From: Spirochaetota bacterium
GTDB taxonomy: Bacteria; Spirochaetota; UBA4802; UBA5368
Assembly: GCA_004297825.1 (NCBI GenBank)
Contig: SCSX01000078.1
Location: 1 to 64,000 of the forward strand
Reading direction: 5' to 3'
DNA: 64,000 bases
The notes under the pieces were generated by a model. It had not been told where the DNA came from and did not search any database. It worked only from the letters and a program-made list of their open reading frames with translations. Position numbers and translations under genes: made by a program. Positions 51,702-61,626 of this stretch are shown piece by piece. Within the stretch, counting starts at the first letter, position 1; each line of letters begins with the position of its first letter.

Positions 51702-52946
51702 ATGAGGATTCTGTTTCTCTGCTACAGGGGGAACCCCTTCTGCGGCGGGCAGGGGATTTACCTCTACCATCTCACGAAGGAACTCGCGAAGCTGGGCGCC
51801 CAGATCGACGTGATCGTGGGGCCGCCCTACCCCGAGCCCATCGAGGGATGGGCGCGGGTGTACAGGCTCGACAACCTGAACCTGTGGGCGGAGCGCACGC
51901 GGAGGCTCCCCTACGAAAAGCTGGTGCGCGTTCTCTCTCCCTGGCATTTCACCGACTACATGCTCACGCGCTTCCACGTTTTCCCCGAGATGGAGACGTT
52001 CAGCATGCGCGCCTTCTTCCTCCTGGGGAACCTGCTCCGCGAGCGTCGCTATGATATCATACACGACGTGCAGTGCCTCGGCTGGGGGCTCCTCCCCATG
52101 AAGGAGTACGGGATGCCCATAGTGACGACGGTGCACCATCCGCTCTCGCATGACCGGCGGGCGGATTTCATGATTGACAGGAACATGTGGGAAAAGTTCT
52201 GCACCGTCATGTTTTACCCGCTCACCATGCAGAAGACGGTAATCAACCGGCTCGACCGTGTGATCACGTCTTCGCGGAGCGGCATAAAAGACCTTGGGTC
52301 CGAGTTCGGGGTAAGCCCCGGAAAAGTGTCCGTGGTGTACAACGGGATGGATGTCGAGGGTTTCAGGAACACGGGAGAGAAACGCGAAGGGCGTATGCTC
52401 CTCTTCGTGGGAAATACCGAGGACCATAAGAAAGGCATGCGCTATCTCTTCGAGGCGCTCAGCCTTCTCCCGGAAGACGTGACCCTCACCATAGTGGACG
52501 AGGGGCCGCCCCGGCGCCTGAGCGCATGGACCATCATCACGGAGATGGGGCTCGAAAAACGCGTGCGGTTTACCGGGAAGGTAGATATATCGGCCCTCGT
52601 GAGCCTTTACTCGAGGGCGACCGTCCTCGTGATGTCGTCCCTGCACGAGGGATTCGGGCTCCCGGCCGCGGAGGCCATGGCGTGCGAGACGCCGGTGGTC
52701 GCGACGACGGCAGGCGCGCTGCCCGAGGTGGTGGGGGACGACGGCGCGGGCATCCTGGTGCCGCCACGGGACGGTAAGGCGATCGCCGACGCCGTCATGA
52801 AGCTTCTGGGCGACGGGAAGCTTCGACGCGAAATGGGAAAGAAGGGGCGCAAGCGCACGGAGGAAAAATTCGCGTGGCCGGTGGCGGCGAAGAATACCCT
52901 GCAGGTCTACCGTGACGTGATCGAGTCGTATAGGAGGGCCGTATGA
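51702..52946 (+). CDS. GT4-family glycosyltransferase (first of a tandem pair)
   Basis: 414 residues. MRILFLCYRGNPFCGGQGIYL, VTTVHHPLSHDRRADF, LLFVGNTEDHKKGMRYLFEAL, VRFTGKVDISALVSLYSRATVLVMSSLHEGFGLPAAEAMACETPVV are GT-B/GT4 motifs with the E-x7-E pair binding the nucleotide sugar. Residues 1-180 hold the acceptor domain. It is clearly paralogous to the next gene and overlaps it by four bases. Product glycan unknown. Confidence 0.88.
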   Translation: MRILFLCYRGNPFCGGQGIYLYHLTKELAKLGAQIDVIVGPPYPEPIEGWARVYRLDNLNLWAERTRRLPYEKLVRVLSPWHFTDYMLTRFHVFPEMETFSMRAFFLLGNLLRERRYDIIHDVQCLGWGLLPMKEYGMPIVTTVHHPLSHDRRADFMIDRNMWEKFCTVMFYPLTMQKTVINRLDRVITSSRSGIKDLGSEFGVSPGKVSVVYNGMDVEGFRNTGEKREGRMLLFVGNTEDHKKGMRYLFEALSLLPEDVTLTIVDEGPPRRLSAWTIITEMGLEKRVRFTGKVDISALVSLYSRATVLVMSSLHEGFGLPAAEAMACETPVVATTAGALPEVVGDDGAGILVPPRDGKAIADAVMKLLGDGKLRREMGKKGRKRTEEKFAWPVAAKNTLQVYRDVIESYRRAV

Positions 52947-54181
52947 AGATTTGTCTGTTGAGCTATCGGGGCAATCCCTACTGCGGGGGGCAGGGCATTT
53001 ATCTCATGTATGTCGCGCGCGAGCTCGTCAAGATGGGTCACGAGGTTCATGCGATCGTGGGGCCGCCGTATCCGTTCGAGATGCCGGGCGTGACGCTGCA
53101 TCGTATAAGCAATCATAATTATTTCAATATAAAAAAGGATTTTATCAAGCCCCATAAGCCCTTCGCGACCTTCGAGCCCCTCAACTTTTACGAATTCTGC
53201 GCCTCCAAGTTCGGAATATTTCCGGAGATCGAGACATTTTCGATCCGCGCATTTCTCAAGCTGAGGGACCTTCTCAAGACGCACCGATTCGACGTCATCC
53301 ACGACAACCAGTGCCTGGGATATGGGTTCCTCCTGATCAACATGCTGGGGGTTCCCTTCGTATCGACGCTGCATCATCCGCTCTCGATCGACCGGAGCAC
53401 CTGGTTCGAGTACCCTTCGAATTTCGCGCTCAAGATGAAGCGGATCCTTTATTACCCGCTCATCATGCAGACGATCGTATCGAACCGCATGCACAAGATC
53501 ATCACCGTGTCGCACGATTCGGCCCGGGAAATCAACAAGGCGTTCGGCGTACCCATGGAAAACCAGAGCGTGGTGTACAACGGTATGGACTCGAGCATCT
53601 TCTATCCCCTCAAGGGTGTGAAGAAGAAAAGGAACAGCCTCATTTTCGTGGGAAACGTGGAGGATCGCAAGAAGGGGGTGATCTACCTCCTCAAGGCGAT
53701 GACGCTCATGAAACACCGGGCGCATCTCACCATCGTGGACGGGGGCGCACCCAACCGCAATTACGTGCCGCGCTGGATCGAGCGCTTCGGGATCGCGGAC
53801 CGGGTGACCTTCACCGGGAAGATACCGCTCACGCGCCTGGTCGAGCTTTACGCCCAGACCGAGATCGCGGTGTGCCCTTCCCTGTACGAGGGCTTCGGCT
53901 TCCCGGCGGCGGAGGCGATGGCCTGCGAGGTACCGGTGATCGCCGCCACGGGCGGGGCGCTTCCCGAGGTCGTGGGCGAGCACATGAAGACCGGCTACCT
54001 GGTCCCCCCGCGCGATCCCGAGGCGATCGCGGAGGGGATCGATTTCCTGTTCGACAATCCCGCGATCAGGAAAAAGATGGGCAAGGACGCGCGCGTGCGC
54101 GTGCTCAAGGAATTCACGTGGGAAAACGCGGCGCGCGAGATGGTTGAGGTCTACCGGGAGGTCATGAGTGCTCACGGTTGA
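52943..54181 (+). CDS. GT4-family glycosyltransferase (second of a tandem pair)
   Basis: 412 residues. Shares with its neighbour the start (YRGNPYCGGQGIYLMYVAREL), VSTLHHPLSIDRS, LIFVGNVEDRKKGVIYLLKAM and the nucleotide-sugar segment SLYEGFGFPAAEAMACEVPV. The arrangement points to gene duplication with divergence in the acceptor domain. Coupled to the upstream GT (ATGA overlap) and to the downstream methyltransferase (14-base overlap). Probably acts in the cytoplasm on a lipid-linked glycan. Confidence 0.88.
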   Translation: MKICLLSYRGNPYCGGQGIYLMYVARELVKMGHEVHAIVGPPYPFEMPGVTLHRISNHNYFNIKKDFIKPHKPFATFEPLNFYEFCASKFGIFPEIETFSIRAFLKLRDLLKTHRFDVIHDNQCLGYGFLLINMLGVPFVSTLHHPLSIDRSTWFEYPSNFALKMKRILYYPLIMQTIVSNRMHKIITVSHDSAREINKAFGVPMENQSVVYNGMDSSIFYPLKGVKKKRNSLIFVGNVEDRKKGVIYLLKAMTLMKHRAHLTIVDGGAPNRNYVPRWIERFGIADRVTFTGKIPLTRLVELYAQTEIAVCPSLYEGFGFPAAEAMACEVPVIAATGGALPEVVGEHMKTGYLVPPRDPEAIAEGIDFLFDNPAIRKKMGKDARVRVLKEFTWENAAREMVEVYREVMSAHG

Positions 54182-54872
54182 TTTCGACCTCCTGGGTGTG
54201 AAGAAGGGCCAGCTCGCGCTCGACGCCGGCTGCGGCACCGGGAGGCACTCCTTCGAGTTCCTCGCGCGCGGCGCGGAGGTGCTCGGCATGGACATGGACA
54301 TGGAATCGGTGCGCAAGGCGCGCTACACGATGGCCGTCATGATGGGAAACGGACAGGCGCACCCCGAGGGACGCTGCCAGGTGCACCTGGGCGACGCGCT
54401 CAGGCTGCCGTTCAGGGACGCGACCTTCGACCGGATTATCTGCTCGGAGGTTATGGAGCACGTGGACGACGACGAGCTCGCGGCGCGCGAGCTCACGCGC
54501 GTGCTCAAGCCGGGCGGCCGGATCGCGGTGACGGTTCCCACGTACATAAGCGAATGGATGTTCGACGCGCTCACCTACGAATACTTCACCTCCCCGGGCG
54601 GGCATGTGCGGAAGTACGTCCCCCGAAGGCTTGTCGCGATACTGAACCGCCAGGGGCTCGACGTCTACGCGGTGGATTTCAGGCACGCCCTTCATACCGT
54701 GTACTGGATGATCCGCTGCGTCGTGGGGCTCCACCTGGAGAACCAGCCGCTCACGCGCGGCTACCGGACGTTTCTCACCTATGGAATGGGCTCCCGCTTC
54801 ATGGAGCGTTTCGAGGGCCTGCTGGATAATCTCTTTCCCAAGAGCGTGATTCTCTACGCGGTAAAAAAATAA
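54168..54872 (+). CDS. Class I SAM methyltransferase (UbiE/Methyltransf_11 type)
   Basis: 234 residues. LALDAGCGTGRHSFEFLARGAEVLGMDMD is the SAM-binding start; GDALRLPFRDATFDRIICSEVMEHV completes the motif. It starts with GTG 54168 inside the 3' end of the GT gene, so it belongs to the GT operon and may methylate the glycan or its lipid carrier. The C-terminal half, with TYISEWMFDALTYEYFTSPGGHV, is specific to this subgroup. Confidence 0.82.
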   Translation: MLTVDFDLLGVKKGQLALDAGCGTGRHSFEFLARGAEVLGMDMDMESVRKARYTMAVMMGNGQAHPEGRCQVHLGDALRLPFRDATFDRIICSEVMEHVDDDELAARELTRVLKPGGRIAVTVPTYISEWMFDALTYEYFTSPGGHVRKYVPRRLVAILNRQGLDVYAVDFRHALHTVYWMIRCVVGLHLENQPLTRGYRTFLTYGMGSRFMERFEGLLDNLFPKSVILYAVKK

Positions 54873-54944
54873 TTATTGCATTGCGCCCGGAACCGCTGTT
54901 TATTACAAACTGGCTCAGGGTTTCATCCATATGAAGAGTTCTTC

Positions 54945-54962
54945 CCCGTCTTGACTGACGGG
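54945..54962. promoter_or_regulatory. Small hairpin between the GT operon and the TA pair
   Basis: CCCGTC (54945-54950) and GACGGG (54957-54962) form a 6-bp stem around TTGACT. It could be a terminator of the GT operon or an operator of the TA pair that starts 15 bases later. Confidence 0.3.
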
Positions 54963-54976
54963 TTGTGAGGTTTGAC

Positions 54977-55183
54977 ATGCCGGTAAAAAAAATTTCAATC
55001 CCCGAGGACGTGATAATAGGAATGTTGAGATCCGTTCCTGAAAGCTCATTGGTGGAAATTTTCTGGAAGGCGGTTGTCAGGGAAGATACCGCGCCTTTGA
55101 ATTCAGCCGAAAAGCGTGCCGTAAAAGACGCCCTTGACGCATATACGCATGGAACCACAACCAATTGGAAAAGCGTTCGATAG
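54977..55183 (+). CDS. Short antitoxin-like protein paired with a RelE toxin
   Basis: 68 residues: MPVKKISIPEDVIIGMLRSVPESSLVEIFWKAVVREDTAPL then a helical tail NSAEKRAVKDALDAYT. The small size and placement fit an antitoxin, but no known DNA-binding fold is visible. Start ATG 54977 follows GTGAGG. It overlaps the toxin by 19 bases. Confidence 0.65.
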   Translation: MPVKKISIPEDVIIGMLRSVPESSLVEIFWKAVVREDTAPLNSAEKRAVKDALDAYTHGTTTNWKSVR

Positions 55184-55416
55184 AATTTACCAGGCGAGCA
55201 GTCAGGGAATATAAGAAGCTGCCGGAAGGGTATAAAGCCCTTATCGATCTTGCCTTGGGAAAACTGGAAAACGGCGGACTGCTCGATCTCAAGCCGGTCA
55301 TTGGGGAAAAGGATACCTTCAGGATCAGGATCGGAAAATACAGGATTCTTTTTATCCTGAGAGATAAGATCGCCATAGTTGTTAAAATTGGCTCCCGCGG
55401 CGATGTCTATAAATAA
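55165..55416 (+). CDS. RelE/ParE-family toxin
   Basis: 83 residues. SIEFTRRAVREYKKLPEGYKALIDLALGKLENG then KPVIGEKDTFRIRIGKYRILFILRDKIAIVVKIGSRGDVYK is the RelE/ParE fold, with the terminal R-x-D-V-Y-K found in RelE-type proteins. The start is TTG 55165, inside the antitoxin gene. Lower GC than the flanking chromosome. Second RelE-type TA pair of the window, not closely similar to the one at 1690. Confidence 0.82.
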   Translation: MEKRSIEFTRRAVREYKKLPEGYKALIDLALGKLENGGLLDLKPVIGEKDTFRIRIGKYRILFILRDKIAIVVKIGSRGDVYK

Positions 55417-55421
55417 TCTGG

Positions 55422-56375
55422 ATGACAGAAATGAACATACGTGAACTGCAGAAATCGCTTGAAGAATTCATATTCGTGGGCCAGGCGCACAAGCTGGGGG
55501 TGTTCGATTCGCTCGCGGAAAACCCAGAGAGCGCCGCGGGCCTCGCCCGGCGCATGCGCTGGGACGCGCGGGCGACGCTCGCGCTCCTGGACGCCCTGGA
55601 CGAGATGAAATACCTGAAAAAATCGAAGGACGTCTACAGCGTTCCCGCGGGCGTAATTAAAAGGCTCGTCGAACGGGAGGGAAAACAGTACGAGGGGGAC
55701 TTCTGGCAGTTTCTCTATTACCTCGTGAATCCCTGGCGTACGCTCGCGCACGTCTTGAAAACCGGCATGCCCGACAGGCAGAGCTACAAGGATTTTTCCA
55801 TGGCCGATTTCATCCGCGGAATGGATTCGCCCTGGAAAAAGGCGGTCGCGCCGGAAATAGTCGACGCCTGCCTGAAGCTCGCGCCCCACGCGAAGAGCGC
55901 CTGGGACATAGGCGGGGCGCCGGGCACGGTGGCCCGCGAGTTCGCGCTGCGGGGGATCGATACGCTTATCTTCGACCTTCCCGAATCGAACGCCGTGATG
56001 GGAACCGAGCTTACCCGGCTCGATCGCGTATCGGTGAAGGACGGCGACGCGACGAATTCTCTGCCGGAGGGAACGTGCGACATCGCCTTCCTGGGAAACC
56101 TTTGCCACGGGCAATCCCCGGAAGACAACCGGAAGATACTCCGGATGTGCATGGAGCGTCTCAACCCGAAGGGGATCGTCGTGATCTTCGACAACCTCAA
56201 GGGCGAGGACATGCGCGCCGCCACGCTCGCGCTCCACATGATCACGCAGAGCCCGGCCGGCAACATCTACACCCGCAGGGAGTACCTGGGATGGCTGCGC
56301 GGGGCGGGTTACCGGAAACTCAAGGTGCAGAAGCTTGCCGATCCCGCGTGGAGCCTTGTGATCGGTTTCCGCTGA
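55422..56375 (+). CDS. O-methyltransferase-like protein (dimerisation plus SAM domain)
   Basis: 317 residues. Residues 1-90 are a winged-helix dimerisation domain (ESAAGLARRMRWDARATLALLDAL), and the rest a class I fold with SAWDIGGAPGTVAREFALRGIDTLIFDLPES and MERLNPKGIVVIFDNLK. Typical of plant-type/UbiE-like O-methyltransferases in secondary metabolism; substrate unknown. ATG 55422 and ATG 55431 are both possible starts. Confidence 0.78.
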   Translation: MTEMNIRELQKSLEEFIFVGQAHKLGVFDSLAENPESAAGLARRMRWDARATLALLDALDEMKYLKKSKDVYSVPAGVIKRLVEREGKQYEGDFWQFLYYLVNPWRTLAHVLKTGMPDRQSYKDFSMADFIRGMDSPWKKAVAPEIVDACLKLAPHAKSAWDIGGAPGTVAREFALRGIDTLIFDLPESNAVMGTELTRLDRVSVKDGDATNSLPEGTCDIAFLGNLCHGQSPEDNRKILRMCMERLNPKGIVVIFDNLKGEDMRAATLALHMITQSPAGNIYTRREYLGWLRGAGYRKLKVQKLADPAWSLVIGFR

Positions 56376-56583
56376 CGGGGGCGATGCCGCACGGGTGAGC
56401 CGCGCGCGATTTAAACGCGCTCCCTTGCCCGGGTTTCCTTGAAAATCCGTGCCCGTATCGGACCCCGCGCTTTTTATCGCCGGACTCAAAAAAGTTTTTG
56501 GCCCGGGGCCGATGCTCTTCCATCCCCAATCCGGCGCGGAATGCACAGCCGCGGACAAACCCCACTTCCCAGGAGCGTATGCC

Positions 56584-58749
56584 ATGAGCGAAAATCCCCT
56601 TCACCTGCTGATGAACCCGAGGTCGATCGCGGTGGCCGGCGCGGGCAACAACTTCATGAAGATGGGCACGCTGAACGCGCTGAGCATCGTTAAGGACAGC
56701 TTCCCGGGAAGGCTCTACCCCGTGCATCCGCGCGAGAAGACGGTGCTGGGACTCCCGGCGTTCGCGACCGTGGCGGATCTTCCCGAAACGCCCGATCTCG
56801 CGGTGCTCATCGTTCCCGCCGACCAGGCCCTGGTGCTCATGGACGAGTTCGGGAAGCGGGGGACCAGGCGCGCGATCGTGATCTCGGCCGGGTTCAGGGA
56901 AACCGGGCCGGAGGGCGTGCTGAAAGAGCGCGCGCTCGTGGAAACGGCGCGCCGGCATTCGATGCGCTTCGTGGGGCCCAACTGCATGGGCATATTGAAT
57001 ACGGGGCTTCCCCTCAACACGACGGTGGCGGCCATGGACCCCGCGCCGGGGAAGCTGGGCTTTGCCTCGCAGAGCGGCACCTACGTCGCACAGGTGCTTC
57101 CCTATCTGCAGAGACGCGGCATCCGCTTCAGCAAGGCCCTGAGCGTGGGGAACGAGGCGGACATCACGCTCGCCGATGTGCTCGAATACCTTGGCGAGGA
57201 CGAGCAGACGAAGGCGATATCCCTGTACGTCGAGGGAATCGGCGACGTCGAGCGTTTCCTTGCCGTTGCGCGCAAGATCACACCGTGCAAGCCCGTGATT
57301 GCGCAGTATATCGGCGGGTCGGAGGCCGGGGCGCGGGCGGGGAAGAGCCATACCGGCGCCATGGCCGGACCGGATTACCTGTACGAGGGGCTTTTCCGGC
57401 AGGCGGGCATCATCCGCGTGCACTCGGTCGAGGACCTGTACGGCATAGGATGGGCGCTCGCCTCGCAGCCGCCCATCAGGGGGACGCGCATCGGCATCGT
57501 TACGAATTCCGGCGGGCCGGGATCGGCGGTGGCGCACACGTGCGAAACCGGCGGCTTCACGATGCCGCGGTTCTCGGATGCGCTCCAGGAAAAAATCCGT
57601 CCCCTCATTCCGCCGCACGCCCCCTGCATCAATCCCGTGGACGTCACCTTCATGATGGACATCAACCTTATCACCGATACGATTCCCGAGATGCTCATGA
57701 AGAGCGGGGAGGTGGACGGCATCGTCCTGCACGGGGCCATGCGCTCCGGTTTCATCGCGGCGGTGTACCCGCACCTGAAAGAGCTCATCAACGACGCGCC
57801 GCTCGAGTCGATCCTGGGCTCCCTGGGGGGTGGCATCTCGAACGCGGTCAGGCTGCCGTTCACGCACGGAATCCCCATGGCGGTCTCGTCCTTTTTCGGG
57901 TGCGAGGACGATTATTCGAAGATGTACATGGACAGCGGCGTCCCCGTGTTCGACAGCCCCGAGAAGGCGGCGCACGCGATGAACGCGCTTTTACGTCACT
58001 ATCACATTCGCAATCGCGCCCCACACCGGGATCCGGCGCTTCCCGCGGAGTGCCCCGCCGCGCGGCGCGTCCTGGCCGAGGCCCGTGCGAAGGGCCGCAC
58101 CTCCCTGGACGAGCACGCCGCGAAAACGCTCCTTGCCGCGTATGGAGTTTCCGTAACCGCCGAGAAACTCGTCGACACGGCAGAGGGTGCGGCCGCGGCC
58201 GCCGATACGCTCGGGTACCCGGTCGTGCTCAAGGCGTGCGATGCGGAGATACTCCACAAGACCGAGAAGGGGCTCGTCTTCCTGAATCTCAGGTCGCGCG
58301 GCGAGGCGGCCGCCGCCTTCACGACGCTGCAGGAACGCGCGGGACGACAAACGGGCGCGGTGATCTATAAAATGGTCATGGGAGAGCGAGAGCTCATCGC
58401 GGGCATGACGCGCCATCCCGGATTCGGCCCCTGTGTCGTGTTCGGCCTGGGCGGAATCTACACAGAGGCGCTACGGGACCTGAGCTTCCGCGTTGCGCCG
58501 CTTTCCGAAAGGGACGCCCGCGAGATGCAGGACGAGATAAGGGCGTCGAAGGTGCTGGGCGAATTCCGCCGCATGCCCGCGGTCAATCGGGACGCGCTCA
58601 CGGCAGTACTCATGGCGCTCTCGGCCATCGCGGTCCTGCACCCCGAGGTCGCGGAGATCGACATCAATCCGCTTCTCGTGAGCGGGTCGAACCCGGTCGC
58701 CGTCGATGCGCTGGTGGTGCTGGCGGACCCCACGGCCGGGCAAGGCTGA
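56584..58749 (+). CDS. ADP-forming acyl-CoA synthetase (fused alpha-beta, AcdA/Pat-like)
   Basis: 721 residues. The CoA-binding domain (LLMNPRSIAVAGAGNNF), the succinyl-CoA-ligase-like flavodoxin domain with AGKSHTGAMAG (His that carries phosphate), then an ATP-grasp domain from about residue 490 (DEHAAKTLLAAYGVSV, VVLKACDAEILHKTEKGLVFLNL, FGLGGIYTEALRDLSFRVAPL). It makes ATP and acid from an acyl-CoA. No GNAT domain is attached, so it is not a Pat-type acetyltransferase. Start ATG 56584 follows AGGAG; the frame opening at 56449 lacks one. Confidence 0.9.
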   Translation: MSENPLHLLMNPRSIAVAGAGNNFMKMGTLNALSIVKDSFPGRLYPVHPREKTVLGLPAFATVADLPETPDLAVLIVPADQALVLMDEFGKRGTRRAIVISAGFRETGPEGVLKERALVETARRHSMRFVGPNCMGILNTGLPLNTTVAAMDPAPGKLGFASQSGTYVAQVLPYLQRRGIRFSKALSVGNEADITLADVLEYLGEDEQTKAISLYVEGIGDVERFLAVARKITPCKPVIAQYIGGSEAGARAGKSHTGAMAGPDYLYEGLFRQAGIIRVHSVEDLYGIGWALASQPPIRGTRIGIVTNSGGPGSAVAHTCETGGFTMPRFSDALQEKIRPLIPPHAPCINPVDVTFMMDINLITDTIPEMLMKSGEVDGIVLHGAMRSGFIAAVYPHLKELINDAPLESILGSLGGGISNAVRLPFTHGIPMAVSSFFGCEDDYSKMYMDSGVPVFDSPEKAAHAMNALLRHYHIRNRAPHRDPALPAECPAARRVLAEARAKGRTSLDEHAAKTLLAAYGVSVTAEKLVDTAEGAAAAADTLGYPVVLKACDAEILHKTEKGLVFLNLRSRGEAAAAFTTLQERAGRQTGAVIYKMVMGERELIAGMTRHPGFGPCVVFGLGGIYTEALRDLSFRVAPLSERDAREMQDEIRASKVLGEFRRMPAVNRDALTAVLMALSAIAVLHPEVAEIDINPLLVSGSNPVAVDALVVLADPTAGQG

Positions 58750-58793
58750 TGCGCCCGCGCGGGGATATATAGTTATATAAGGCCGCGCCGCGT

Positions 58794-59600
58794 TCACGAC
58801 GCCAGGAAAAACCACCCAAGCACGGCAAGTCCCAGGGCGATGCGGTACCAGCCGAACGGCTTGAAGTCCCGCGTGGAAATATATTTCATGAAGCCGGCGA
58901 TCGCGAGCATGGCCGTCGCGAAGGACACCGCGAGCCCGACGGCAAGAAGCGCGATCTCGCCGCCGGTGAGCGCGCGCTCCGCCTTGAGCACCGAGTAGCC
59001 TGCCGCGGCGCACAGGGTGGGGATCGCGAGGAAGAACGAAAACTCGGCCGCGACCAGCCGTGTAGTCCCCAGCAGCATCGCGCCGATAATCGTCGCCGCG
59101 GAGCGCGATGTCCCCGGGACCATCGCGAGGCACTGGAACAGGCCTATGAGGATCGCGTGCCGATAGGACAGGTCCCCGATCGCCGCGATGGGCCCGGGCG
59201 CATTCCGGCGCTCGAGCGCGATGAGTGCGACGCCCCCGGCGACGAGCATGATTGCCACGGTGACCGGGTTGAACAGGCGGGACTGGATGAACTTCCCGAA
59301 AAGTCCCCCGAGCACGATCGCGGGGAGCATGCCCACCAGGGACTTTTTCCATAATTCGATGACGTCTCTCCGCCCGGCGCTGCCCGCGGGCGCGGCCCAC
59401 GGGTTCAGCCTCTTCCTGAAATATACCAGCACCGAAAATATCGCGCCGACCTGGATCACAATATCGAAGAGCTTCGCGAACGGGCCGGTAAAATCCACGA
59501 ACTGGTTCACTATGATGAGATGGCCGGTGGAGGATACCGGGAGGAATTCGGTGATCCCCTCGATGATGCCCAGCAGCAGCGCCTTCAGAAATTCATCCAT
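58794..59600 (-). CDS. uppP: Undecaprenyl-diphosphatase UppP (BacA)
   Basis: 268 residues, eight or so helices. LGIIEGITEFLPVSSTGHLIIV and the second signature VPGTSRSAATIIGAMLLG identify the BacA family with its Glu and Arg catalytic residues. Recycles undecaprenyl diphosphate for wall synthesis, complementing UppS at 37.0 kb. Confidence 0.93.
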   Translation of the reverse strand: MDEFLKALLLGIIEGITEFLPVSSTGHLIIVNQFVDFTGPFAKLFDIVIQVGAIFSVLVYFRKRLNPWAAPAGSAGRRDVIELWKKSLVGMLPAIVLGGLFGKFIQSRLFNPVTVAIMLVAGGVALIALERRNAPGPIAAIGDLSYRHAILIGLFQCLAMVPGTSRSAATIIGAMLLGTTRLVAAEFSFFLAIPTLCAAAGYSVLKAERALTGGEIALLAVGLAVSFATAMLAIAGFMKYISTRDFKPFGWYRIALGLAVLGWFFLAS

Positions 59601-59916
59601 GTCCTGGCCCCGTTCGATTCGTAAAAAATTTCAGTACCGATATCATCCGCGTGCGGACGACGCCGGACAGTGTTATCGGGGTTTTGTTCCCTGTAAACCA
59701 AATTACGCATCAACCGGGGAAACGACGCAACGGGCGTGCTTTATGGCGGGGATCCATGGGCGTCGATTCGACTGGGGGTCCCATTCCGGCCGGGAGGCGC
59801 ATCGGCCCCCCGCCCGTATCGTGCGAAAAGCGTTCGGGAAATTTTAGAAACGAATACGTGCGTCGGGATTCGAAGGCGGTACTCCCGGGAGTTACGACGT
59901 GGGATCGCCGGTACGG
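59601..59916. other. Intergenic region with CCGATA-family motif
   Basis: 316 bases between uppP and the chemoreceptor gene (both minus strand). CATCGGCCCCCC at 59800-59811 belongs to the dispersed motif family. GGGGGTCCCATTCCGGCC resembles a stretch after the MATE gene. No gene is supported. Confidence 0.4.
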
Positions 59917-61473
59917 CTACGCGCGCACGATGCCGGACACGCCCATGAGGTCCTGGGCGGTGAGCGCGAGTTCCTTCGAGGTGTCCGAGAGCTCGTGGGA
60001 ACCGAGCGCCATCTCCTGCGTGGTCATGTTAAGGCCGGCGATGCTCTTTGAAATCTCCTCGAGCGCGATCTTCTGCTCGTTCGTCGCGCCCACGATCTTG
60101 TTCGATTCGGCAAGCACCCCTTCGAGCGAGCCGCGAATGGCCTTGTTGAGCTCCAGGTCTTCCTTCGCCGAGTCCACCACCCGGTCTATCCGCGCGCCGA
60201 ATTCCGAAATATGCTGGATCATCCGGTTGAGCGATTCTATGAACGCCTCGAGCCGTGCGTAGGCCTTTCCAATCTCAACGTTACTCGCCTTGAACATTTC
60301 GTTGATCGATTTCACGTTGCTCGACGTGTTGTCCGCGAGCTTGCCGATCTCCTCGGCCACCACGGCGAACCCGCGCCCGTGATCGCCCGCGCGCGCGGCC
60401 TCGATCGCGGCGTTCAGGGAGAGCAGGTTGATCTGGTCCGATATGTCCTCGATGATGTTCACGGTATCCTGGACGCCCTGGAACTGCGCGCCGGCGCCGG
60501 ACATGCCCTGGAGGGCGCTCTGAATATCGGCCCTGGATTTTTCCACCATGCGGTTGAGCTCGTCACGGATGGAGAGCGCCTCGGCCATTTTCTCGCCCAC
60601 GGCTTTTACAATTCCATAAAGGGTGCCCATCTCGTCGGTGACCTTCTGCGTGAGGTCGACCTGCTGTTTCGCCATGGTGTAGACGCTTTCGCCGCTCGCG
60701 GTGATCTCTTCCACGCTGGAGGTGACCTCCTCGAGCGACGCGGCCTGCGACTGGGCGTTGCTGGAAAAGCTGTCGGTGGTCGAGGCCATCTGTTCGGTTG
60801 ACGAGGCGAGTTTGACCGCGACGCCGTTGGTCTGCTCCAGGATGTTTTTAATGTCCTCGCCCTGCCGCCGGCTCTCACCGAGCGCGTCCTGGATGATCTT
60901 GTGGGACTTTATGTTTACGGAGAGGATCTGGAGACAGACCCCCGAGGTCAGGATCGTGGCGATAAGCGAATCGGTCATGTTTTCCATGGCCTGCTCGGGG
61001 GAGAGAATCCCCGTGGATTTGAAGTAGAGATTATAGGCGACGATCGCGCCCAGGTTAAACAGCGCATAGGCCGAGACCGAGATGCGGTTGGTCACGCTTG
61101 TCGCCATTATGAGTATCGTAAAAATGTACACGATCGAGTTGATCGAGGAAACCAGGTCCTGTGTCGCGGTGGTCTGGAAAAGGATGAACCATATCCCCGC
61201 GGTCGCGGGGACCAGCATGCAGTGCGCCGCGACGTCGAGATGCCCCCGTTTGGCAAGCACCATGGTCGACATGAATACGACTTCGAGCACCAGGATCAGG
61301 CCTACCGAGGCGTTAAATCCTTTACCCTGAAGTATTCCAATCGCAAGGCCCAGCACGCCGAGCGCGAACATGATAACGATTGAAAGGGTAACGAGAAGCT
61401 TCGCCCGCTGCTGCTCGCGGTAGCTCGAATTTTCATACTTGGACAGGAAGAAGGCGTTGAATTCGGATCGCAT
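59917..61473 (-). CDS. Methyl-accepting chemotaxis protein with six-helix membrane sensor
   Basis: 518 residues. Residues 20-190 hold six hydrophobic helices with only short loops, so the sensor is the membrane domain itself. The signalling domain follows, with the hairpin tip NIIEDISDQINLLSLNAAIEAARAGDHGRGFAVVAEEIGKLADNT. No HAMP domain was seen. Such receptors sense membrane or intracellular conditions. ATG 61473 was chosen over ATG 61539. It ends 317 bases from uppP. Confidence 0.9.
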   Translation of the reverse strand: MRSEFNAFFLSKYENSSYREQQRAKLLVTLSIVIMFALGVLGLAIGILQGKGFNASVGLILVLEVVFMSTMVLAKRGHLDVAAHCMLVPATAGIWFILFQTTATQDLVSSINSIVYIFTILIMATSVTNRISVSAYALFNLGAIVAYNLYFKSTGILSPEQAMENMTDSLIATILTSGVCLQILSVNIKSHKIIQDALGESRRQGEDIKNILEQTNGVAVKLASSTEQMASTTDSFSSNAQSQAASLEEVTSSVEEITASGESVYTMAKQQVDLTQKVTDEMGTLYGIVKAVGEKMAEALSIRDELNRMVEKSRADIQSALQGMSGAGAQFQGVQDTVNIIEDISDQINLLSLNAAIEAARAGDHGRGFAVVAEEIGKLADNTSSNVKSINEMFKASNVEIGKAYARLEAFIESLNRMIQHISEFGARIDRVVDSAKEDLELNKAIRGSLEGVLAESNKIVGATNEQKIALEEISKSIAGLNMTTQEMALGSHELSDTSKELALTAQDLMGVSGIVRA

Positions 61474-61626
61474 GGGTGGTAACTCCTGGAATTCGGCGTG
61501 GAAACGCTCCGGTCTCCAGCCGGTGATGGACATAAGCATATCATGATTTTCGCGGTTCGCAAGTGTTTTATTGGCTCTGATCTTATCGGGGCGAGGGTTC
61601 CGTATTTTTTTTCGGGGGAAATGCGC

